64,000 nucleotides of DNA, taken from assembly GCF_900105415.1 (NCBI RefSeq), contig NZ_FNSM01000001.1, forward strand, positions 7,262,001 to 7,326,000. Reading direction: 5' to 3'. The translations under genes and the position numbers were made by a program. How positions within the stretch are numbered: position 1 is the first letter of the stretch; every line of letters starts with the position of its first letter. The stretch comes from Streptomyces sp. TLI_105 (GTDB lineage Bacteria; Actinomycetota; Actinomycetes; Streptomycetales; Streptomycetaceae). Under the pieces are notes generated by a model. The model was not told the origin of the DNA. It saw only the letters and a program-made list of their open reading frames with translations, and searched no databases. Of the stretch, positions 57,951-64,000 are shown piece after piece.

Positions 57951-58050
57951 CTCCCCGTACCGCACCGCTCGGCTCACCGCGCTGCCTCTCCGTACCCCGC
58001 ACGGCTCACCGCGCTCCCTCCCCGTACCGCACCGCACGGCTCACCGCGCC
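57951..58050. repeat. Tandem repeat spanning a gene end and the following gap
   Basis: Three units of about 32-35 bp (57951-57985, 57986-58017, 58018-58050) share CTCCCCGTACC and GGCTCACCGCG. The third unit encodes the last residues of the dehydrogenase, so the 3' end of that gene has been duplicated into the intergenic space. Confidence 0.75.
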
Positions 58051-59466
58051 GCCCTCTTCCCGAGCCCGCTCCTCGAACAGCGCCCGCACCTCCGCGCCGC
58101 AGTGGTGGCCCTGGCAGCGGCCGCCCCTGGCGCGGGTCCTGCGCCGCAGCCCGTCGAGGCCGCCGGGCGGGATCGTCGAGGTGAGCGCCGCCCGGATCTC
58201 GCCCCGGGTGACCCGCTCGCAGTGGCAGACGATCGTCCCGAACTCCGGTTCGCTGGCGATGAGTCCGGCGTCCCGGTACGGGCGGGGGAAGGCCTCGCCG
58301 AGGTTCGGCATCCGGACCGGGGCGAGCGGGCGGGCCGGCCCCGGATCGAGACCGCAGTCCGCGAGGAGGCCGAGCACGTGCTCGGCGATGGCCAGGGAGG
58401 CGGTGAGCCCGGTGGAACGGATCCCGCCCACCGTCACGTACCGCAGCCCGGGGTGGGCGGCGATCCGGTAGTCCTCCTGCCCGGTGGCGGCCCGCAGCCC
58501 CGCGTAGACGGCGGTGACCTCCTCGTCGAGGAGCGCGGGGAGGATCCGGCCGCCCTGCTCGCGCAGCCCGGCGAGGCCCTCCGCCGTCGTGCCCGTGGCG
58601 GTCTTGTCGTCCAGGTCCTCGGCGGTGGGCCCGAGCATGACGTTCCCGTACACCGTCGGCGAGATGAGCACGCCCTTGCCGAGCGGCCCGGGCACCGGCA
58701 GCAGGATGTGCCGGACCAGGTCGCGGGCGAACTTGTCGAAGACGAGCAGCTGGCCCCGGCGCGGGGTGACGGTGAAGTCCTCCCGGCCGACCAGCGCGTC
58801 GAACGCGTCGGCGTGGAGACCGCAGGCGTTCACGAGGAGACGGGTCCGCAGCACCCCGCGCCGGGTGACGAGCCGGTGGTACGGATCGCCCGGACGCACC
58901 TTCTCCACCCGGCAGTTCAGATGCAGGTCCACCCCGGAGCGGACGGCCTGCGTGGCGTACGCGAGGGTGGTCGTCCACGGGCAGATCACGGACTCGCCCG
59001 GCACCTCGAGGGCGCCCAGGGCGCCGCGGCCCAAGTGGGGCTCGCGCGCCGCGAGTTCCTCGGCGGCGAGCAGCCGCGTGGTGCGGTGGCCGTTGCGCTC
59101 CGCCTTCTCCGCGAGCCGGGGGAGCGCCGCCCGCTGCTGCTCGTCCCAGGCGACGAGCAGCGCCCCCAGCGGCTCCACCGGGATGCCCGCCTCCCGCGCG
59201 TACGCGCCGAGCAGACGGTGTCCCTCGCGCACCAGCCGGGCTTCCAGAGTGCCGGGCACCGCGTCGAAACCGGTGTGCAGAATGGCGGTGTTGGCCTTCG
59301 AGGTGCCGTCGCCGACGTCGTTCGCGGCCTCCACGAGCGCGATCCGCAGCGGATGGCGGGCCAGGGCCCGGGCGATCGCGGAACCGACGACACCCGCGCC
59401 GACGACCACGACGTCGTACTCCGCGGCCTCGCCGGTGGGCAGCGGCCCGGTCCGCGTCACGCCCAT
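58006..59466 (-). CDS. GlpA-like FAD dehydrogenase with BFD-like [2Fe-2S] domain
   Basis: The 486-residue protein starts with YDVVVVGAGVVGSAIARALAR (FAD Rossmann), has ANTAILHTGFDAVPGTLEARL and TPRRGQLLVFDKFA as in LhgO/GlpA dehydrogenases, and ends with a BFD-like domain holding CHC (VCHCERVTRGEI) and C-x4-C (GGRCQGHHC). The pair of CxC and Cx4C motifs should bind a [2Fe-2S] cluster. It likely oxidises glycerol 3-phosphate or a similar hydroxy-acid phosphate and passes electrons to quinone. It overlaps the kinase gene by 10 bp (translational coupling). Confidence 0.9.
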   Translation of the reverse strand: MGVTRTGPLPTGEAAEYDVVVVGAGVVGSAIARALARHPLRIALVEAANDVGDGTSKANTAILHTGFDAVPGTLEARLVREGHRLLGAYAREAGIPVEPLGALLVAWDEQQRAALPRLAEKAERNGHRTTRLLAAEELAAREPHLGRGALGALEVPGESVICPWTTTLAYATQAVRSGVDLHLNCRVEKVRPGDPYHRLVTRRGVLRTRLLVNACGLHADAFDALVGREDFTVTPRRGQLLVFDKFARDLVRHILLPVPGPLGKGVLISPTVYGNVMLGPTAEDLDDKTATGTTAEGLAGLREQGGRILPALLDEEVTAVYAGLRAATGQEDYRIAAHPGLRYVTVGGIRSTGLTASLAIAEHVLGLLADCGLDPGPARPLAPVRMPNLGEAFPRPYRDAGLIASEPEFGTIVCHCERVTRGEIRAALTSTIPPGGLDGLRRRTRARGGRCQGHHCGAEVRALFEERAREEGGAVSRAVRYGEGAR

Positions 59467-61004
59467 ACGGCCCCGCCGCCGGCTCCGCCACCCGCTCCGC
59501 CACCCGCGCCGGTGCCCTCACCCGCGCCGGCCGCCCCGCCGGCGCCGCCACCCGCGCCGGCCGTGCCCGCCGACCGCTCCACCAGTGCCGACACCTCCGC
59601 GCGGAAGCGCGCGAGGCGCGCCGCCGCCTCGTCGGCCGAGATCCGGGGCTCGTACACGGCCGAGGGCTTCCACTCCGGCACGGCCTCGCGGAGCGTGAGC
59701 CCCGGCTGGTGCCCGAGCCGGGCGACCGCTCCGACCCCGAGCGCCGTGGCGTCGGGCAGTGAGGAGGCCTCGACGGGGAGCTGCAGCAGATCGGCCTGGG
59801 TCTGCATGAGCAGCGCCGACCGGGTCAGACCGCCGTCGGCGCGCAGCGAGGTCAGCGGCGCGCCCCGGTCCGAGGCGGCGGCCGCGGCGAGCTCCACGAC
59901 CTGGGCGGCGATGCCCTCGCACAGGGCCCGCACCAGATGGCCCGGCCCGGTGTCCAGGCCGAGGCCGGTGAGCGAGCCGCGCACGTCCCCCCGCCACCAG
60001 GGCGCGGCGAGCCCCGCGAACGCCGGGACGAAGGTGACGCCCCCGCTGTCCGGCACCCCGCCGCCGACCGCGTCGAGCTCCCCGGCGCCGGAGATCACGC
60101 CCAGGTCGGTGAGCCAGCGCACGGCCGAGGCGACCGTGTACACCTGTCCGTCGAGGCAGTGGGTGACGCGCCCGCCGAGCCGCCAGGCCACGCAGCTCAC
60201 CAGGCCGGAGGCAGCGCGTCGGGGTTCGGGGCCGGTCTGCGCGAGGAGGAAGGCGCCGGTGCCGTAGGTGCACTTGGCGGCGGCGGGGTCGTCCGCGCTC
60301 TGCGCGAGCAGCGCCGCCTGCTGGTCCACCAGCAGGCCGGTGAGCGGCAGCGCGGGGCCGAAGGCGGTCGTGGTGCCGACCGGGGTGTCGCAGTCCACGA
60401 CCCGGGGGAGCGCCTCGCCGCCGAGTCCGTACAGGTCGAGGGCGGTCTTCGACCAGGCGACCGTGTCGAGGTCGAGGAGACCGGTCCGGCCGGCGGTCGC
60501 GGCGTCCGTGACGAACGCGCCCGTGAGCCGGTGGACGAGCCAGGCGTCGCTGGTGGTGACCACTCCGGCGCCGGTGGCGTGGCGGCGGATCCAGGCCATC
60601 TTGGGCGCGGCGAAGTAGGGGTCGACCGGAAGTCCGGTGAGGCGGCGCAGCTCCTCGGCGTGGGCGTCGAGACCGGCGCAGACCGCGGCGGCCCTGCGGT
60701 CCTGCCAGACGAGGGCGTCGGTGAGCGGTTCCCCGGTGGCGGGATCCCAGGCGAGCACGGTCTCGCCCTGGTTGGCGAGGCCCACGGCGACGACCGGCAC
60801 GTCCGCCTCGGCGAGCGCCGCCCGCCCGGCGGCGACCACGGAGTCGTACAGCTCACGCGGGTCGACCTCGACCAGGCCGCCGGGGAGGTGTCGGGGGCGG
60901 ACGGGCGCCGTCCCGGTGCCGACGACACCGCGCTCGGGGCAGAGGACGAGGGCCTTCGTGCCCGACGTCCCCTGGTCGACGGCGAGTACCGCTCCGCCCG
61001 TCAT
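59457..61004 (-). CDS. FGGY-family carbohydrate kinase (glycerol-kinase-like)
   Basis: The 515-residue protein has AVDQGTSGTKALVL (phosphate 1 motif), VWQDRR, VDQQAAL (catalytic Asp), CTYGTGAFLL (adenosine/phosphate 2) and LRADGGLTRSALLMQTQADLL. It resembles GlpK, but where glycerol kinases have NQRET it reads NQGET; the lost Arg contacts glycerol in E. coli GlpK, so another polyol may be the substrate. A Gly/Ala-rich tail of about 40 residues ends the protein. The ATG has GAGGGAG 7 nt upstream. It heads the operon with two FAD oxidoreductases. Confidence 0.88.
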   Translation of the reverse strand: MTGGAVLAVDQGTSGTKALVLCPERGVVGTGTAPVRPRHLPGGLVEVDPRELYDSVVAAGRAALAEADVPVVAVGLANQGETVLAWDPATGEPLTDALVWQDRRAAAVCAGLDAHAEELRRLTGLPVDPYFAAPKMAWIRRHATGAGVVTTSDAWLVHRLTGAFVTDAATAGRTGLLDLDTVAWSKTALDLYGLGGEALPRVVDCDTPVGTTTAFGPALPLTGLLVDQQAALLAQSADDPAAAKCTYGTGAFLLAQTGPEPRRAASGLVSCVAWRLGGRVTHCLDGQVYTVASAVRWLTDLGVISGAGELDAVGGGVPDSGGVTFVPAFAGLAAPWWRGDVRGSLTGLGLDTGPGHLVRALCEGIAAQVVELAAAAASDRGAPLTSLRADGGLTRSALLMQTQADLLQLPVEASSLPDATALGVGAVARLGHQPGLTLREAVPEWKPSAVYEPRISADEAAARLARFRAEVSALVERSAGTAGAGGGAGGAAGAGEGTGAGGGAGGGAGGGAVWA

Positions 61005-61106
61005 CCCGCTGCTCCCTCGTTCGAACCGCTCGGTGATCATCCGGTCACCGAAAAGGGTCAGGGTGCCGCCGCCGGAGGCCTGCGTCAAGGTGCGGCGGCC
61101 GAAGAC

Positions 61107-61136
61107 GTCAGGTCACCGGCCTTACCTGACAGTAAG
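61107..61136. promoter_or_regulatory. Overlapping palindromes in the kinase/TTA-gene divergent region
   Basis: GTCAGGT (61107-61113) and ACCTGAC (61124-61130) form one inverted repeat with a 10-bp spacer; CTTAC (61121-61125) and GTAAG (61132-61136) form another sharing the ACCTGAC core. They lie 103-132 bp before the kinase start, in an AT-rich patch, and suit a dimeric repressor. Confidence 0.5.
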
Positions 61137-61180
61137 TCAAATTCAGTCGTTGGCCTAATAGTTACTGTCGCAAAAGAAAG

Positions 61181-61211
61181 TGGACCGGTCGCGTCCAGAG
61201 CCCTCTATAGT
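61181..61211 (+). promoter_or_regulatory. Candidate promoter of the gene at 61307
   Basis: TATAGT (61206-61211) is a good -10 hexamer; TGGACC (61181-61186) lies 19 bp upstream as a weak -35. The predicted start is about 60 nt before the small upstream frame. Confidence 0.4.
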
Positions 61212-61277
61212 GATCGCCGATCAACGGCCGGGACGCCCGCCGGGGGACTGACCACCCCCTCCATCCACCGAGGACCC

Positions 61278-61307
61278 ATGTCATCCACACCACGCCCCAC
61301 CCCCTGA
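61278..61307 (+). CDS. Nine-codon upstream open reading frame
   Basis: ATG with GAGGA 4 nt upstream encodes MSSTPRPTP and stops in TGATG, overlapping the ATG of the next gene by one base. The downstream gene lacks its own Shine-Dalgarno sequence, so it may be translated by re-initiation from this mini-frame. Confidence 0.45.
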   Translation: MSSTPRPTP

Positions 61308-62281
61308 TGGCCGGACACGGATTCCGACCCGTCTACCACCCCGCCGGCCATGACCACGCCCTGCGCAACGCCGTCCAGGACTTACGCACCGGCCGCTGGG
61401 TGTCCATGGCCCGTCTCCTCGACGAGACCTCCGACTGGGAGGCCTGGACCCGGCGCACCCAGGTCCTCGCAGCCGTCGCCGCGGGCAGCGACGTCGTCCC
61501 CATCTGGCGCGCCGAGCAGCCCGAGAGCCTCGCCGCCACCGTGATGCACAGCCGGGTCGCCGTCGAGCGCGCCGTCCGCGCCCACCGGGCCGGCCACACC
61601 CGGACCCGGGAGCTCTGGCAGGAGGCCCTGACCGCCTGCCGCGAAGCCTCCGACCGGTCGCCCGCCGACCCCGTGCCCTGGATCGGCCTGATCGCCCTCG
61701 CCGTCCTCGACGGCCGCCAGCGCATGGCCGAGCACCGGCTCACCCCACCGGCGCCCATGCTGCCGCCCGGCCCCTGGGGCCTGCTCGCCGAGGTGGAGAA
61801 GCGGGACCCGCACAACCGCGAGGCCCACCACCGCATGCTGCAGTTCGTCTACGCCCGACAGTCCGGACCCCTCTCCGAGGCCGTCAACTACTCGCACTGG
61901 GCCGCCAGTTCTGCGCCCGTCGGCTCCGCCCTGCACGCCCTCCCGCTCTACGTCCGCGTCGAGCGCTACCGGCGCGAGCGCGGCCACGAGCGCGCCCTCG
62001 ACCTCCACTGGGTCGCCGAGGACGCCGTCCGCGACGCCCAGCGCGCCCTCGACACCTGGTTCCTCTTCTGCGCCACCGACGAGGCCTCGCTGCTCGACCT
62101 CAACCACCTGGCGCACGCCCTCTTCGGCGCCCTCCGCTTCGCCGACGCGGCCCGGGTCTTCGAGGCCCTCGGCCCGTACTACACGACCCTCCCGTGGGCC
62201 TACCGCACCGCTCACCCGGACGACCGGGCCCTCGCCGAGGAGGTCTTCCTGCGCGCCCGCGCCCGCTGTCTCAGCGGCTGA
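61307..62281 (+). CDS. Helical protein of unknown function with a bldA-type TTA codon
   Basis: The 324-residue protein is almost entirely helical with TPR-like spacing (ELWQEALTACREASDRSPADPVPWIGL, LFGALRFADAARVFEALG) and many Trp, His and Arg residues. It has no signal peptide or known motif. Leu26 is encoded by TTA (61382-61384), which predicts dependence on the bldA tRNA and expression late in the life cycle. Translation probably depends on the overlapping mini-frame at 61278. It lies 59 bp before the permease gene. Confidence 0.75.
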   Translation: MAGHGFRPVYHPAGHDHALRNAVQDLRTGRWVSMARLLDETSDWEAWTRRTQVLAAVAAGSDVVPIWRAEQPESLAATVMHSRVAVERAVRAHRAGHTRTRELWQEALTACREASDRSPADPVPWIGLIALAVLDGRQRMAEHRLTPPAPMLPPGPWGLLAEVEKRDPHNREAHHRMLQFVYARQSGPLSEAVNYSHWAASSAPVGSALHALPLYVRVERYRRERGHERALDLHWVAEDAVRDAQRALDTWFLFCATDEASLLDLNHLAHALFGALRFADAARVFEALGPYYTTLPWAYRTAHPDDRALAEEVFLRARARCLSG

Positions 62282-62340
62282 CGCGCCACCGCGCCCCCTG
62301 CTTCCCCCACCCCCGCTCCCCCCCGTCCCCCGGAGGTCCC

Positions 62341-63870
62341 ATGTCCCGCACCGCCCCCACCGACGCGATACGCAAGCCACCGCCGGCCCAGGACGAGGAG
62401 GCGAGACTCAGAGAGCTCGGCTACCAGCCCGTCCTCGCCCGCCGCATGGACGGCTTCGGCAACTTCGCGATCAGCTTCTCCGTCATCTCCGTCCTCTCCG
62501 GCTGCATGACCCTCTACGGCTTCGGCCTGGGCACCGGCGGACCCTCCGTCATGCTGTGGGGCTGGGCCGGCGTCGGCCTCTTCGTCCTGTGCGTGGGCCT
62601 CGCCCTCGCCGAGGTCACCAGCGCCTACCCCACCTCCGGCGCCCTCTACTACATGGCCGACCGACTCGGCGGGCGCCGCTGGGGCTGGTACACCGGCTGG
62701 CTGAACCTGCTCGGTCTGCTCGGCGCCATCGCCGGCATCGACTACGGCGCCGCCCTCTTCACCGGAGCCTTCCTCAACCTCCAGTGGGGCTTCGTGCCCA
62801 CGCCGGGCTCCACCTTCCTCGTCTTCCTCGCCATCCTGCTGCTCCACGCCGGACTCAACCTCTTCGGCGTCCGTCTCGTCAGCGTCCTCAACTCGGTCAG
62901 CGTCTGGTGGCACCTGATCGGCGTCGCGGTCATCGTCGGCGCGCTGGCCTTCGTCCCCGACCGGCACCAGTCCGTCGAGTTCGTCTTCACCGAGTTCGTC
63001 AACGACACCGGCTGGGCCAACCCGTTCTACGTCGCCGCGATCGGCCTGCTCCTCGCCCAGTACACCTTCTCCGGCTACGACGCCTCGGCCCACCTGTCCG
63101 AGGAGACCTCCAACGCCTCAGTCACCGCCGCCAAGGGCATCGTCCGGTCCATCTGGGTCTCCTGGCTCGCCGGCTTCGCGCTCCTCGCCGGACTCACCTT
63201 CGCGATCCAGGACTACGCGGCCACGCAGAACAGCGCCACCGGCGTCCCGCCCGCCCAGATCTTCCTGGACGCGCTCGGCTCCCGCGGCGCCGCCGCCCTG
63301 CTGCTCGTCGTGATCGTCGCCCAGCTCTTCTGCGGCAACGCCGAGGTGGCCGCCGCCAGCCGCATGGTCTTCGCCTTCAGCCGCGACAACGCCCTTCCCG
63401 GCTCGGCGCTCTGGCGCAAGGTCAGCGGCAGCACCCAGACGCCCGTCCCCGCCGTCTGGCTCGCGGTCGTCGTGGCCGCGCTGCTCGCCGTCCCCTCGCT
63501 GTACTCGGCCACGGCCTACGGTGCCGTCACCGCGATCAACGTCATCGGCATCACCCCCGCGTACGCCATCCCCGTCTACCTGCGGCTGCGCGCCGGAAAC
63601 CGCTTCGTCCCCGGGCCGTGGAGCCTCGGCCGCTGGAGCAGGCCCATCGGCTGGATCGCCGTCGTCTGGGTGGCGTTCGTGACCGTCCTCTTCTGCCTGC
63701 CGCAGAAGTCCCCGGTGAACGTCGACACCATGAACTACGCCGCGATCGCGCTCGTCGTCGTCCTGGTCCTCGCCAGCGTCTGGTGGTACGTCGCCCGTCG
63801 CTCGTACGGCACGCCGACCGCGTACGGAACCGCCCGCGAAGAGGCCGAGATCGCCGAGGGGATCGTCTGA
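62341..63870 (+). CDS. APC-superfamily amino-acid permease (GABA/BAT1-like)
   Basis: The 509-residue protein has about 12 hydrophobic segments. It begins with an acidic tail and RELGYQPVLARRMDGFGNFAISFSVISVLSGCMTLYGFGL, then ALAEVTSAYPTSGALYYMADRLGG, SGYDASAHLSEETSNA and ASRMVFAFSRDNALPGS, which are signatures of the ACT/GABA-permease branch. It would import an amino acid, gamma-aminobutyrate or polyamine with protons. GGAGG lies 4 nt before the ATG. A strong terminator follows. Confidence 0.93.
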   Translation: MSRTAPTDAIRKPPPAQDEEARLRELGYQPVLARRMDGFGNFAISFSVISVLSGCMTLYGFGLGTGGPSVMLWGWAGVGLFVLCVGLALAEVTSAYPTSGALYYMADRLGGRRWGWYTGWLNLLGLLGAIAGIDYGAALFTGAFLNLQWGFVPTPGSTFLVFLAILLLHAGLNLFGVRLVSVLNSVSVWWHLIGVAVIVGALAFVPDRHQSVEFVFTEFVNDTGWANPFYVAAIGLLLAQYTFSGYDASAHLSEETSNASVTAAKGIVRSIWVSWLAGFALLAGLTFAIQDYAATQNSATGVPPAQIFLDALGSRGAAALLLVVIVAQLFCGNAEVAAASRMVFAFSRDNALPGSALWRKVSGSTQTPVPAVWLAVVVAALLAVPSLYSATAYGAVTAINVIGITPAYAIPVYLRLRAGNRFVPGPWSLGRWSRPIGWIAVVWVAFVTVLFCLPQKSPVNVDTMNYAAIALVVVLVLASVWWYVARRSYGTPTAYGTAREEAEIAEGIV

Positions 63871-63887
63871 CGACGGAGCCCGGCCCC

Positions 63888-63920
63888 GGGGGCGTGTCCG
63901 ATCGGATCGGACACGCCCCC
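63888..63920. terminator. Terminator after the permease gene, possibly bidirectional
   Basis: GGGGGCGTGTCC (63888-63899) and GGACACGCCCCC (63909-63920) form a perfect stem around GATCGGATC. It lies 17 bp after the permease stop and 31 bp beyond the stop of a leftward gene. Confidence 0.8.
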
Positions 63921-63951
63921 GTCCGCGTACCGCGGACCGGGCAGGGCGGGG

Positions 63952-64000
63952 TCAGGCGCTGAACTCGTAGGTCCAGGCGGCCGACCGGGCCGAGAAGTCG
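63952..64000 (-). CDS. C-terminal end of a leftward gene (truncated by window)
   Basis: The last 15 residues, DFSARSAAWTYEFSA, followed by TGA are visible; every codon ends in G or C and the stop lies just beyond a terminator, as for a real gene. Too little is present to name it. Confidence 0.5.
   Translation of the reverse strand, partial: DFSARSAAWTYEFSA

Noticed and set aside
56611..60267. 1218-codon rightward frame opposite the FAD operon
   Set aside because: Antisense shadow of three genes with clear FAD, Fe-S and kinase motifs.

Overview
The window is chromosomal DNA of a high-GC actinomycete, almost certainly Streptomyces. Third codon positions are nearly always G or C. GTG and TTG starts are common, and several genes have a TANNNT-like -10 hexamer 6-7 nt before the start codon, which suggests leaderless transcription. 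There are SARP/AfsR regulators, VanW, DUF5133 and DUF6058 proteins, and two genes carry the rare TTA codon read only by the bldA tRNA. I see no rRNA, tRNA, CRISPR array, insertion sequence or phage module. Names rest on motifs read by eye; no database was searched.

Layout. 1-7.1 kb: a SARP/AfsR regulator cut by the window edge, then a rightward group of a small membrane protein, a membrane-anchored beta-propeller protein and a Ser/Thr kinase fused to an MFS-type transporter. 7.2-12.3 kb: a lipoprotein, a DEAD-box helicase, a cold-shock protein with a structured leader, a DUF817 membrane protein and a long-form GAPDH. 12.4-22.1 kb: a TTA-containing SARP regulator, a GNAT acetyltransferase, a class C beta-lactamase-like hydrolase, a VanW protein, a GC-rich inverted repeat element, and IclR, ABM and LacI genes. 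22.2-27.4 kb: a 1493-residue membrane GGDEF-EAL protein fused to an alpha-oxoamine-synthase-like PLP enzyme and coupled to a methyltransferase. 27.5-32.8 kb: a leftward glycan locus with three glycosyltransferases, one fused to a kinase-like domain, and a PIG-L deacetylase.

33-41.5 kb: a GH15 enzyme, a small membrane protein, a PAP2 phosphatase, monomeric isocitrate dehydrogenase, and an ECF sigma factor fused through a zinc-binding segment and membrane helix to a CAP domain, facing a second CAP protein. 41.6-47 kb: a UspA protein and a probable sulfur-linked cluster of a DszC-like flavin monooxygenase, a CymR-like Rrf2 regulator, a short Cys-containing leader peptide and a GST-like protein, then an SDR. 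47-56.7 kb: DUF5133, a UvrA-like ATPase, DUF6058, a D,D-carboxypeptidase, a two-domain RCK/TrkA membrane protein, a P450, a small protein and a NUDIX hydrolase. 56.7-64 kb: a leftward FGGY kinase / GlpA-like dehydrogenase / FAD oxidoreductase operon, a divergent TTA-containing gene of unknown function, an amino-acid permease and the tail of one more leftward gene.

The most unusual items are the multi-domain fusions (GGDEF-EAL-PLP enzyme, sigma-CAP, kinase-MFS, kinase-like-glycosyltransferase), the leader-peptide/Rrf2 sulfur locus and the two bldA-gated genes.
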